39,177 nt of DNA from positions 1 to 39,177 of the forward strand of contig CAJXKB010000019.1 of NCBI GenBank assembly GCA_913055825.1, given 5' to 3'. Position 1 is the stretch's first letter. The number at the start of each line of letters is the position of its first letter. The position numbers were made by a program, and so were the translations under genes. Origin of the DNA: an uncultured Bacteroidota bacterium. GTDB lineage: Bacteria; Bacteroidota; Bacteroidia; Bacteroidales; F082. The notes below the pieces were generated by a model that saw only the letters and a list, made by a program, of their open reading frames with translations, searched no databases and was not told the origin of the DNA. Shown here one piece after another: positions 25,926-34,310 of this stretch.

Positions 25926-26477
25926 ATGAAATTCTTAAAAATTACTGGGCTATTTATTTTAGGCATTGTGGTGTTAGTACTGATCGCCGCTTTATTAGTT
26001 AATAAAAAATATGCTGTTGAACGCGAAATCACTATCAAACAACCGGTTTCTAAGGTTTTTAATTATGTGAAGTTACTTAAAAACCAAGATAATTTCAGCG
26101 TTTGGAACCAGATGGATCCAACGATGAAGAAAACCTTTACGGGTATCGACGGAACCGTTGGCGCTGTGGCTGGCTGGGAAAGTGAGAATAAAGAAGTAGG
26201 CAAAGGCGAACAAGAGATTGTTAGTGTAAATTCCAACAAAAAGATCAATTTTGAAATGCGATTTTATGAGCCTCAGGAAGCGACAGGTCACGCCTATTTT
26301 ATCACGGACAGCCTTGGCGATAGTCTGACCCTTGTGAAATGGGGGTTTTACGGAAAAATGAGTTATCCCATGAATCTGATGCTTGTGTTTATGGATATGG
26401 ATACCATGCTTGGGCCTCAACTGAAAACCAGTTTACAAAACTTGAAAGTTATTTTGGAAAAACCCGAAAAAAGATAG
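25926..26477 (+). CDS. SRPBCC (START-like) family protein with N-terminal membrane anchor
   Basis: The 183-residue protein starts with one membrane helix (about 5-25, ITGLFILGIVVLVLIAALLV), then a Bet v1/START-like ligand-binding fold of about 150 residues: EREITIKQPVSKVFNYV at the start, WNQMDP, GWESENKEVGKGEQEI and MDMDTMLGPQLKTSLQNLK in the last long helix. The last helix and the opening strand-helix are typical of polyketide-cyclase/SRPBCC proteins. The ATG at 25926 is chosen because the longer frame runs into the previous gene. It probably binds a hydrophobic ligand; the actual one is unknown. It converges on polA with a 7-bp gap. Confidence 0.82.
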   Translation: MKFLKITGLFILGIVVLVLIAALLVNKKYAVEREITIKQPVSKVFNYVKLLKNQDNFSVWNQMDPTMKKTFTGIDGTVGAVAGWESENKEVGKGEQEIVSVNSNKKINFEMRFYEPQEATGHAYFITDSLGDSLTLVKWGFYGKMSYPMNLMLVFMDMDTMLGPQLKTSLQNLKVILEKPEKR

Positions 26478-26484
26478 CATTGGT

Positions 26485-29253
26485 TTAGTGTGCTTCTAAC
26501 CAGTTGTTTCCGGTGTTTATGTCTACTATCAATGGCACATCCAACTCGATGGCATGAATCATTTTATCTTCAACCAAAGTTTTAAGCAGTTCCACTTCAT
26601 CTTTGTGTACGTCAAAAACCAATTCGTCATGTACCTGCAAAATCATTTTGGATTTTAGGTGTAGTTTTTGAATTTCATTAAAAACGTTGATCATCGCTAT
26701 TTTAATCATGTCGGCCGATGAACCCTGAATAGGGGCATTTATGGCATTTCGTTCGGCATAGCCCCGTACCACGGCATTAGCCGAATGAATATCTTTAAGG
26801 TAACGGCGCCTGCCAAGGATAGTTTCAACATAACCGTGTTCGCGGGCAAACTCCTTGGTGTTTTCCATGTACTGATGAATACCGGGATATTTTTCAAAAT
26901 AACTGGCAATAATATCAGCAGCTTCTTTTCGCGGAATGCCCAACCGTTCAGATAATCCAAAGGCCGAAATGCCATAAATAATTCCGAAATTCACTGTTTT
27001 TGCATGACGGCGCATCTCTTTGCTTACATCTTTTGGGGGGACGCCGTAAACCCTTGAAGCTGTGGCGATATGAATGTCCATTCCCTGTTGAAAGGCCTCC
27101 ATCATGGCCGCATCTTTGCTTAAATGGGCAATAATTCGCAGTTCGATTTGTGAATAGTCGGCTGCCAGCAATATAAAATCGTCGCTGCGCGGAATAAAAG
27201 CTTTTCTAATTTCCCGTCCTCTTTCGGTACGGATGGGAATATTTTGCAGGTTAGGATTGTTTGAGCTTAAGCGTCCTGTAGCCGCAACCGCCTGATTATA
27301 AGAAGTGTGAATGCGCCCGTCACGGGGGTTGACAAGTAAAGGGAGTGTGTCAACATAAGTCGATTTTAATTTAGTTAAAGAGCGGTATTCTAAAATATCC
27401 GCCACAATGGGATGACGATACGATAATTTTACCAAGACATCTTCACCGGTTGAATACTGGCCGGTTTTGGTTTTTTTAGGCTTCGATGAAAGTTGTAAGC
27501 GGTCAAACAAGACTTCGCCCAATTGCTTGGGTGATGAAATATTAAATTGGATGCCGGCCTGTTTGTGGATTTCTTTTTCCATTTTTTCTATCTCATCCTT
27601 CAGTTGAAAACTGAAAGTTTCCAGTGCCGGAATATCAATTTTTACGCCTTCGGCCTCCATGGAAGCTAAAACCGGTACAAGTGGCATTTCCGTCTCATAA
27701 AACAATCGATCGGTACCTGTTTCTTTGAGCAGGGGTTCAAAAACTTCGTGTAATTGCCAGGTAACATCCGCATCTTCGGCAGCGTATTCTTTAATAGTTT
27801 CCAAATCAATCACACGCATGCTCAACTGGTTTTTCCCTTTTTTGCCAATCAGGTTTTCAATGGGGACAGGATCGTAGTTAAGGTAAGTCCTTGCCAAATA
27901 ATCCATGTTGTGGCGTTGATCGGGCTGCAACAAATAATGGGCGATCATAGTATCAAAAAATTGTCCTTTCACTTCCGCATCGTACCACCGCAGGATGGAA
28001 ATATCGAATTTAATGTTTTGCCCTACTTTAATAATTTGTTCCGATTCAAAAACCGGTTTAAAAATTTCAACCAATTTTACGGCTTCGTGATAAACATCAG
28101 GAACCGGAACATAAAAAGCCTCATGGGCCTGAAATGAAAACGACATCCCAACCAATTCAGCCCGATTGGCATCTACCCCGGTAGTTTCCGTATCAAAACA
28201 AAACGACTTTTGCTTATTCAGCTTTTCGGCAAGTGCCTTGGCTTTTTCAGCTGTGTCGATGAGTCGATAACTATGGGAAGTATTTTCGATGGTTTTCAGG
28301 GCGGTTTCATTTTCTGTGTTATGTGAAGAAAATAAATCAGTTTGTACTCCCTGGCTTTCTCCCTTTTTTACCGACAGATAAGTAGATAATCGTTTGGCAA
28401 AATTACGAAATTCAAGTTCTTCAAAAAGTTTCGTCAATGCTGCCGTGTCGGGTTGCCCCAGCCGCAACTTTTCCTCCTCAAAAGCGATGGGCACATCTAA
28501 TTGGATGGTGGCGAGTTGCTTTGACATAAGTGCCTGGTCGGCGTATTTCTCAAGATTTTCTTTTAATTTACCTTTAAGCTGATGTGTATTTTGTAATAAA
28601 TTTTCGATGGAACCGAATTGTGCGATGAGTTTGGCTGCTGTTTTTTCACCAATTCCCGGTACTCCGGGAATGTTATCCACGGCATCACCCCAAAGCCCAA
28701 GGATATCAATAAATTGCTCAGGTGTTTGAATTCCATAACGTTTGCAAACTTCATCAACACCCCAAACTTCGGCTTTGTTCCCTCCGCGTGCCGGTTTATA
28801 CATGAAAATATTGGGTGAAACCAATTGTCCGAAATCTTTATCGGGAGTCATCATATAAGTAGTAAATCCTTTCTGTTCCGCTTTTTTGGCCATTGTTCCA
28901 ATAACATCATCGGCCTCATACCCATCCAGAAAAATTGCAGGTATGTTAAAACCTTTGATGAGTTCCATGATATAAGGCAGTGAAGCCGAAAGGTCTTCGG
29001 GCATCTTTTCCCGGTTGGCTTTATAAGCGGCAAAATCCTCCGAACGTTGGGTAGGCGCCATGGTGTCGAAAGCAATACCCAAATGCGTGGGGTTCTCGTT
29101 TTTAATAACATCAAGTAAAGTATTGGCAAAACCCAGGATGGCTGAGGTATTCAGTCCTTTTGAATTAATCTGCGGATGGCGGCTCATGGCAAAATAGGCC
29201 CGGTAAATGAGTGCCATGGCATCCAGTAAGAATATCTTTTTTTGCGTATCCAT
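26485..29253 (-). CDS. polA: DNA polymerase I
   Basis: The 922-residue enzyme has all three activities intact. The 5' nuclease domain (about 1-290) has LDGYEADDVIGT and PGVPGIGEKTA. The 3'-5' exonuclease has FDTETTG (D354, E356), GQNIKFD and YAAEDAD, i.e. the DxE, NxxxD and YxxxD proofreading motifs. The polymerase domain has motif A ADYSQIELR (D699), motif B RRHAKTVNFGIIYG (around 748-761) and motif C QVHDELVFD (D876). It fills gaps and removes primers. I use the ATG giving MDTQKKIF, not the TTG eight codons upstream. A minus-strand TACCTTTG box lies 21 nt before the ATG. Confidence 0.97.
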   Translation of the reverse strand: MDTQKKIFLLDAMALIYRAYFAMSRHPQINSKGLNTSAILGFANTLLDVIKNENPTHLGIAFDTMAPTQRSEDFAAYKANREKMPEDLSASLPYIMELIKGFNIPAIFLDGYEADDVIGTMAKKAEQKGFTTYMMTPDKDFGQLVSPNIFMYKPARGGNKAEVWGVDEVCKRYGIQTPEQFIDILGLWGDAVDNIPGVPGIGEKTAAKLIAQFGSIENLLQNTHQLKGKLKENLEKYADQALMSKQLATIQLDVPIAFEEEKLRLGQPDTAALTKLFEELEFRNFAKRLSTYLSVKKGESQGVQTDLFSSHNTENETALKTIENTSHSYRLIDTAEKAKALAEKLNKQKSFCFDTETTGVDANRAELVGMSFSFQAHEAFYVPVPDVYHEAVKLVEIFKPVFESEQIIKVGQNIKFDISILRWYDAEVKGQFFDTMIAHYLLQPDQRHNMDYLARTYLNYDPVPIENLIGKKGKNQLSMRVIDLETIKEYAAEDADVTWQLHEVFEPLLKETGTDRLFYETEMPLVPVLASMEAEGVKIDIPALETFSFQLKDEIEKMEKEIHKQAGIQFNISSPKQLGEVLFDRLQLSSKPKKTKTGQYSTGEDVLVKLSYRHPIVADILEYRSLTKLKSTYVDTLPLLVNPRDGRIHTSYNQAVAATGRLSSNNPNLQNIPIRTERGREIRKAFIPRSDDFILLAADYSQIELRIIAHLSKDAAMMEAFQQGMDIHIATASRVYGVPPKDVSKEMRRHAKTVNFGIIYGISAFGLSERLGIPRKEAADIIASYFEKYPGIHQYMENTKEFAREHGYVETILGRRRYLKDIHSANAVVRGYAERNAINAPIQGSSADMIKIAMINVFNEIQKLHLKSKMILQVHDELVFDVHKDEVELLKTLVEDKMIHAIELDVPLIVDINTGNNWLEAH

Positions 29254-29274
29254 AAATATTTTTTGTGTGGCAGA

Positions 29275-29282
29275 CAAAGGTA
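29275..29282 (-). promoter_or_regulatory. -7 box of polA
   Basis: On the minus strand TACCTTTG matches TAnnTTTG, 21 nt before the polA ATG; the rejected upstream TTG start lies inside this box. Confidence 0.45.
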
Positions 29283-29434
29283 AAGAAAAATGAGGCGGGA
29301 AAGCCGATGCTTTAGGTTCACAATTTTATTCACTTTAATTTGTTGGGAAATCGTGATGAAACGATGCAAAATATGCTGTGAATCCGGCTATTTTTACTTG
29401 GTAAAGTGTCAGCTCATATTTAAAATATACCATT

Positions 29435-30775
29435 ATGGCTAAAAGCAAACCGGCATCTTCCAGAAAAATATTTGTACTTGATACATCTGTTATTTTGTAT
29501 AATCACAATGCCATCAATAATTTTGATGATAATGATGTAGCGATTCCCATTACCGTGCTGGAGGAACTTGATAATTTTAAAAAAGGCAATAACACAAAAA
29601 ATTTTGAGGCACGTGAGTTTATCCGGTTTTTGGATGGTATTTCCGGAACAACGGCAATTACCCGCTGGCGTCGGCTTAATGGTCCCGAAAAAGGCTCGTT
29701 TAAGGTGGTGATGAACGAGCATAGCAAGAAAGATGTCAGGGTGGTGTTTGGGGAAGATAAAGCCGATCACAGGATATTAAATGCTGCACTGAAGCTAAAA
29801 GAAGATTACCCGGACAGGAAAGTGATTTTAGTGAGTAAGGATATTAATCTCCGCTTAAAAGCCAAAGCATTGAACTTGCAGGCTGAGGATTTTGAAACGG
29901 GAAAAATTAAGAATATCGATTCGTTGTACATCGGGAAATCTGAAGTGCCGAATGTTGAAAATATAGTAATTGAGAAGTTGTATAGTAGTGGATTTTGTGA
30001 ATTGGCCGATTTGAAAATAGAAAAACCATTGTCCAATCAGTATTTTATATTAAAGAGTGAAAGGGCTTCGGCGCTGGCGTTTTACAATCCTGTTACGGGG
30101 CGGGTTGAAAGAGTTGAAAAGCGAGCGGTATCACGTATTATGCCACGCAATGCCGAACAGGTTTTTGCGTTGCATGCCCTCCTGAACCCCGAAGTAAAAC
30201 TGGTAACTTTACAAGGAGTGGCCGGTACCGGAAAAACACTGCTGGCACTTGCGGGTGCCTGGGAACAAAGGCGGAATTTCAAACAAATTTATCTGGCGCG
30301 CCCCATTGTGCCACTGAGTAACAAAGATATCGGTTTCCTGCCCGGTGACATACATCAAAAGATTAATCCTTACATGGAACCGCTTTGGGATAACCTGAAA
30401 TTTATTCAAAACCAGTATGGCGAGCAGGACCAGGAATACCGGCGTATCAATGAAGCCATTGAAAGTGAGAAACTGATGATTACACCGCTGGCATACATTC
30501 GGGGCCGGAGTATTTCAAATGTGATTTTTATTGTGGATGAGGCTCAGAACCTGACGCCCCACGAAGTAAAAACCATCATTACCCGTGCCGGTGAGAACAC
30601 AAAAATTATTTTTACAGGTGATATTTATCAAATTGATACCCCTTATCTCGATTCACAGTCCAACGGACTTTCCGTATTAATCGACCGTTTAAAACAAAGT
30701 GAAATTTACGCCCACATCCGTCTCGAAAAAGGAGAGCGTTCCGAATTGGCTAACCTTGCTAACGATTTGCTTTAG
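29435..30775 (+). CDS. PIN domain - PhoH ATPase (YlaK-like)
   Basis: The 446-residue protein joins an N-terminal PIN domain (about 10-150) to a PhoH-like ATPase (about 235-440). In the PIN part D16 (FVLDTSVI), E44 (LEELD), D108/D111 and D136 make up a plausible metal site. The PhoH part has Walker A GVAGTGKT (261-268), ARPIVPLSNKDIGFLPGD (289-305), Walker B IFIVDEAQNLTP (364-375) and TGDIYQID. PIN-PhoH proteins are thought to be ATP-driven RNA-cutting helicase-like enzymes in RNA turnover. It is monocistronic, with no clear promoter box. Confidence 0.93.
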   Translation: MAKSKPASSRKIFVLDTSVILYNHNAINNFDDNDVAIPITVLEELDNFKKGNNTKNFEAREFIRFLDGISGTTAITRWRRLNGPEKGSFKVVMNEHSKKDVRVVFGEDKADHRILNAALKLKEDYPDRKVILVSKDINLRLKAKALNLQAEDFETGKIKNIDSLYIGKSEVPNVENIVIEKLYSSGFCELADLKIEKPLSNQYFILKSERASALAFYNPVTGRVERVEKRAVSRIMPRNAEQVFALHALLNPEVKLVTLQGVAGTGKTLLALAGAWEQRRNFKQIYLARPIVPLSNKDIGFLPGDIHQKINPYMEPLWDNLKFIQNQYGEQDQEYRRINEAIESEKLMITPLAYIRGRSISNVIFIVDEAQNLTPHEVKTIITRAGENTKIIFTGDIYQIDTPYLDSQSNGLSVLIDRLKQSEIYAHIRLEKGERSELANLANDLL

Positions 30776-30836
30776 ATGTGATATATTTTAAATTTATCCG
30801 AAAGACATCTGCTTGTTTGGGATGGCTATCTTTAAC

Positions 30837-30844
30837 TATTTTTG
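30837..30844 (+). promoter_or_regulatory. -7 box upstream of the LytTR gene
   Basis: TATTTTTG matches TAnnTTTG, 41 nt before the ATG; TTTG at 30816-30819 may be the -33 element with a short 17-bp spacer. Confidence 0.45.
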
Positions 30845-30885
30845 TAAACGAATTTAAAATGGGAATATCTTAAAAAAGAAAGATC

Positions 30886-31740
30886 ATGGCAAAATGGTTT
30901 GAGTTTTTGAAAAAGCCTTATCCGTTTAACGACGATCTTAAACAGAATACGAAGCTGATTTTTGTTACCAGCCTTATCCTGTTTTTGCTTTTTTTTATTT
31001 TTCAGCCATTTGATATTAAGGCTTTAAACAACCACGAGAAATATTCATTAATTGGTGGCCTGATTGTGGTTATTTTTCTAGGGCTAAGCATAAATTTGTT
31101 ATTGATACCGGCGCTTTTGGCCGATACGCGGTTTTTTAAAAAATGGACGGTTTTGTTGGAGATACTGTGGAATCTGTGGATTGTTTTTACTATTGCCACG
31201 GGATACTTTGTTTATTTTCAGCTTATCGGTGACTTTAGTTTTAGCTTTTATATTCTGATAAAAGTTTTGATTATAAGTGCTGTCCCTGTTAGTATTTTAA
31301 TTCCTTACAACCGGAACCGTTTACTGCGAATACATTTGCAATCTGCATTGGAGTTGAACCGGTATTTGGAAGAAAAGGCAAATCCGGCGCCGAAGGTTCT
31401 TCATCTGCAATCGGACTATGAAAAAGATGATTTGTCGGTGGATGTGAACGAACTTTTGTACATACGTTCTGCAAATAACTATATTGAAGTTTTTTGGCAG
31501 GATCGAAAAGGAGTCCATTCCAGAATGGTAAGGTGTACCTTAAATTCTGCCGAAGAAGCGGCCAAAGAGTACCCTTTTATTTTCAGGTGCCATCGTGCAT
31601 TTATTGTTAATATTACTAAAATCAAAAGGTTAGAGGGTAATTCGCAAGGGTATCTGCTTTATGTAGGTGAAGAAGAGCATGCTATCTCGGTTTCACGTAA
31701 ATATATGCTCCAGTTTAAAGAGTTGTTCTATAAAGTTTGA
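30886..31740 (+). CDS. Membrane-anchored LytTR DNA-binding regulator
   Basis: The 284-residue protein has four predicted membrane spans in its first half (about 22-42, 54-78, 87-114, 118-140) and a LytTR DNA-binding domain at about 180-284, with VNELLYIRSANNYIEVFW (188-205), FRCHRAFIVNITKIKR (233-248) and ISVSRKYMLQFKELF at the end. There is no receiver or kinase domain, so it is a one-component regulator that would read DNA from the membrane. LytTR proteins bind pairs of short direct repeats about two helical turns apart; such an array lies 160-230 bp downstream of this gene, in front of the next one. Confidence 0.9.
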   Translation: MAKWFEFLKKPYPFNDDLKQNTKLIFVTSLILFLLFFIFQPFDIKALNNHEKYSLIGGLIVVIFLGLSINLLLIPALLADTRFFKKWTVLLEILWNLWIVFTIATGYFVYFQLIGDFSFSFYILIKVLIISAVPVSILIPYNRNRLLRIHLQSALELNRYLEEKANPAPKVLHLQSDYEKDDLSVDVNELLYIRSANNYIEVFWQDRKGVHSRMVRCTLNSAEEAAKEYPFIFRCHRAFIVNITKIKRLEGNSQGYLLYVGEEEHAISVSRKYMLQFKELFYKV

Positions 31741-31903
31741 TTGGCGTTTTTTTTTATTCCCTGAAGTTTTCCTTTCATTGGTCATAATCTTTAGTTTAAA
31801 TTATACACCTTAAGTGCAACCTTCCAACCCTCCAACCTTTGTACCTTAGAAACCCTATGTGATTTTGTATAAACAAATGATATTCTAATCCATGGCGGTT
31901 TGG

Positions 31904-31973
31904 TTCACCCCTGTGACCGTGCTATTCGTCCCTAAATTTTAAGTTTGTCCCCAAATGGGTTCAGCTTAGCCCT
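31904..31973 (+). promoter_or_regulatory. Four phased direct repeats, candidate LytTR operator
   Basis: TTCACCCCT (31904-31912), TTCGTCCCT (31925-31933), TTTGTCCCC (31944-31952) and CTTAGCCCT (31965-31973) share TTYGTCCCY and start 21, 19 and 21 bp apart; the last three are followed by AAAT or AAT. The array ends 28 bp before the TATTTTTG box at 32002, the usual location of an activator site. Confidence 0.5.
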
Positions 31974-32001
31974 AATCTATTTTTCCTTCCTGTTGTGCGA
32001 C

Positions 32002-32009
32002 TATTTTTG
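32002..32009 (+). promoter_or_regulatory. -7 box of the nitronate-monooxygenase-like gene
   Basis: TATTTTTG matches TAnnTTTG, 22 nt before the ATG. There is no good -33 TTG, consistent with a promoter that needs an activator. Confidence 0.5.
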
Positions 32010-32031
32010 TTGCTCATAAAAAAACAATTTT

Positions 32032-33189
32032 ATGGATCGATTACGTATTGGAGATATTGAGGTTAATGTTCCCATCATTCAGGGGGGCATGGGTGTAGCA
32101 GTTTCTTTATCAGGTTTAGCTTCTGCTGTGGCTAATGAAGGGGGAATAGGAATCATTTCATCAGCAAGTATCGGTATGTTGATTCCTGATTTCTCAAAAG
32201 ATTTAAGACGGGCAAATAATATTGCTTTACGCGAAGAAATAAAAAAAGCCAGGAAAATGACAGCGGGCATCATCGGTGTAAATATCATGGTTGCCCTTTC
32301 TGATTATGAAGATCATTTGGTGGCTGCCGTTGAAGAAGGTGCCGATCTGATTATTTCAGGAGCAGGATTGCCCCTTCACATGCCGGATATTGTTATAAAA
32401 GATAAAGCCGGTAAGAACAAGACCAAATTTCTACCCATTGTTTCTTCTGCGAAAGCAGCGGGATTAATTTTCAGGTATTGGGAAAGTCATTATGGCGTTA
32501 TTCCGGATGCAGTGGTGGTGGAAGGTCCAATGGCCGGCGGGCATCTTGGATACAAAAAAGCGCAAATAGAAGATTCCGGATTTTCTTTAGAAAAAATAGT
32601 TCCTGAGGTGATTGAAATATTGAAGCCTTTTGAACAGAAGTTTGGAAAAGAGATTCCCGTAATTGCAGCCGGGGGGATTTATACCGGTGCTGATATGTTC
32701 AGGATGATGAAATTGGGAGCCAGTGGGGTACAAATGGCTACACGCTTTGTCCCAACTTATGAATGTGATGCCTCGCGCGAATTTAAAGAAGCGTATGTGA
32801 ACAGTAAACCGGAGGATATTGTGCTTATTGACAGCCCTGTAGGATTACCCGGAAGGGCGATTAACAATCAGTTTTTAAAGGATGTTTCTGCCGGGAAACG
32901 ACACCCGGTGAATTGTCCCTGGAAATGTTTAAAGACTTGTGATTATAAAAAAGCTCCGTATTGCATCTCACTTGCACTTATTAATGCAGCAAAAGGTAAA
33001 CTGAAAAACGGTTTTGTTTTTGCCGGAAGTAACGCTTTTAAAACTGAAAAAATACAATCTGTAAAAGAGGTATTTCAGGAACTTAAAGTAGAATATGAAA
33101 TATTCCGGTTAAAAGAAAACAGCCGAAAATACCAAAAAGCTTTTCAAACCTGGCAGGCTAAAAAAACAGGGCAGGTTATAGTTCGCTGA
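32032..33189 (+). CDS. Nitronate monooxygenase / 2-nitropropane dioxygenase family flavoprotein
   Basis: The 385-residue protein is a TIM-barrel FMN enzyme of the NPD/FabK-like superfamily. VPIIQGGMGVAVS (13-25), GVNIMVALSDY, SGAGLPLHMP, VEGPMAGGHLGYKK (163-176, with the family's His171) and IPVIAAGGIYTGADMF (208-223) are in the expected order. A late cysteine cluster (C295, C299, C303, C311) precedes a helical C-terminal tail. Members oxidise nitronates or reduce enoyl substrates; which applies cannot be told. The gene follows the LytTR regulator on the same strand, with an array of phased repeats before its promoter. Confidence 0.87.
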   Translation: MDRLRIGDIEVNVPIIQGGMGVAVSLSGLASAVANEGGIGIISSASIGMLIPDFSKDLRRANNIALREEIKKARKMTAGIIGVNIMVALSDYEDHLVAAVEEGADLIISGAGLPLHMPDIVIKDKAGKNKTKFLPIVSSAKAAGLIFRYWESHYGVIPDAVVVEGPMAGGHLGYKKAQIEDSGFSLEKIVPEVIEILKPFEQKFGKEIPVIAAGGIYTGADMFRMMKLGASGVQMATRFVPTYECDASREFKEAYVNSKPEDIVLIDSPVGLPGRAINNQFLKDVSAGKRHPVNCPWKCLKTCDYKKAPYCISLALINAAKGKLKNGFVFAGSNAFKTEKIQSVKEVFQELKVEYEIFRLKENSRKYQKAFQTWQAKKTGQVIVR

Positions 33190-33211
33190 CGTTTGAAAAT
33201 AGTGGGTTTTC

Positions 33212-34258
33212 TTATTTCCCCATCACTTTTTTAACCGATTGTGGATGGGCTTTAATAATCCCTTTTTCAGTAATAATCCCGGTAATGTATTTGGCAGGGG
33301 TTACGTCAAAAGCCGGGTTGAGTGCCCGTGAACCCGGTGAACAAACACGAACTTTCACCAAATTTCCGTTATCATCAGGGCCGGTTTGGTACAACACTTC
33401 ATCTTCCGAACGTTCTTCTATGGTAATGTCCTTTCCTGTGCGGCAACTCATGTCGAAAGTGGATGTGGGCGCTGCAATATAAAAGGGCACACCGAATTCC
33501 TTTGCCAGGATGGCCCTGTCGAAAGTGCCTATTTTATTGGCGGTATCCCCATTGGCGGCGATACGGTCGGCACCGGTGATGACCATGTCAATTTTTCCCT
33601 GTGCCATCAGCGATGCAGCTGCATTATCCGGAATAATCACATGGGGAACGCCGTCGTTTTTAAGTTCCCAGGCTGTAAGCCGTCCGCCCTGACTGCGTGG
33701 GCGTGTTTCATCAACATACACAAAAACATCTTTTCCCTGCCGTTTGGCAAGGTAAACGGGAGCGAGTGCTGTTCCGTAATCGACAAAGGCCAGCCATCCG
33801 GCATTGCAATGTGTGAGGATATTAGCCTTTTTGCCAATAAGTTCACTTCCGTAAACGCCAATGGCTTTTGAAAAAGTCATATCCTCCTGTGCTACCTTTT
33901 GTGCCTCCACTAAAGCGGATTCCGGCGAATTTAAACCGGCCTGATAAACCCGGTCCACAGCGTAAAATAAATTCCTTGCCGTCGGACGTGTGTTTTCAAT
34001 ATCCGTCCTGGCTTCGCGGATCATTACTGCTTTTTCTTTGGAAGATGAAGCCATAAATGCTTGTGCCATGGCAAAACCGGCAGCAGCACCAATTGCGCCT
34101 GCCCCGCGTACTATCATGTCGGTTATGGCCATGCAGGTATCCCAATAGGTTTTGCATTCGTGGATTTTGAATTCAAAGGGCAGCAGGTTTTGCTGTATCA
34201 TAAAAACGGAATTTCCTTCCATCCAAACAGTCTGATATGATTTATCGTTTACTAACAT
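33212..34258 (-). CDS. mtnA: S-methyl-5-thioribose-1-phosphate isomerase
   Basis: The 348-residue enzyme converts methylthioribose 1-phosphate to methylthioribulose 1-phosphate in the methionine salvage pathway. RGAGAIGAAAGF (51-62), RPTARNLFYAVDR, ILTHCNAGWLA with catalytic Cys151, ETRPRSQGGRLTAWEL (184-199) and ITGADRIAANGDTANKIGT with catalytic Asp231 are all present, which separates it from eIF2B-like relatives. No other salvage genes are nearby. It lies 52 bp after an M20 amidohydrolase on the same strand and has its own TATTTTTG box (34300-34307, minus strand), so it may be transcribed separately. Confidence 0.94.
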   Translation of the reverse strand: MLVNDKSYQTVWMEGNSVFMIQQNLLPFEFKIHECKTYWDTCMAITDMIVRGAGAIGAAAGFAMAQAFMASSSKEKAVMIREARTDIENTRPTARNLFYAVDRVYQAGLNSPESALVEAQKVAQEDMTFSKAIGVYGSELIGKKANILTHCNAGWLAFVDYGTALAPVYLAKRQGKDVFVYVDETRPRSQGGRLTAWELKNDGVPHVIIPDNAAASLMAQGKIDMVITGADRIAANGDTANKIGTFDRAILAKEFGVPFYIAAPTSTFDMSCRTGKDITIEERSEDEVLYQTGPDDNGNLVKVRVCSPGSRALNPAFDVTPAKYITGIITEKGIIKAHPQSVKKVMGK

Positions 34259-34299
34259 AATTTCATTTTTTTAAAAAAAATTTATCCAAAAAAACCGGG

Positions 34300-34307
34300 C
34301 AAAAATA
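34300..34307 (-). promoter_or_regulatory. -7 box of mtnA
   Basis: On the minus strand TATTTTTG matches TAnnTTTG, 41 nt before the mtnA ATG, in the short gap after the M20 gene. Confidence 0.4.
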
Positions 34308-34310
34308 CAA

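Noticed and set aside
33212-34258. RGAGAIG in mtnA instead of RGAPAIG as a lost function
   Set aside because: The catalytic Cys151 and Asp231 and all other signatures are intact, and the substitution is conservative.
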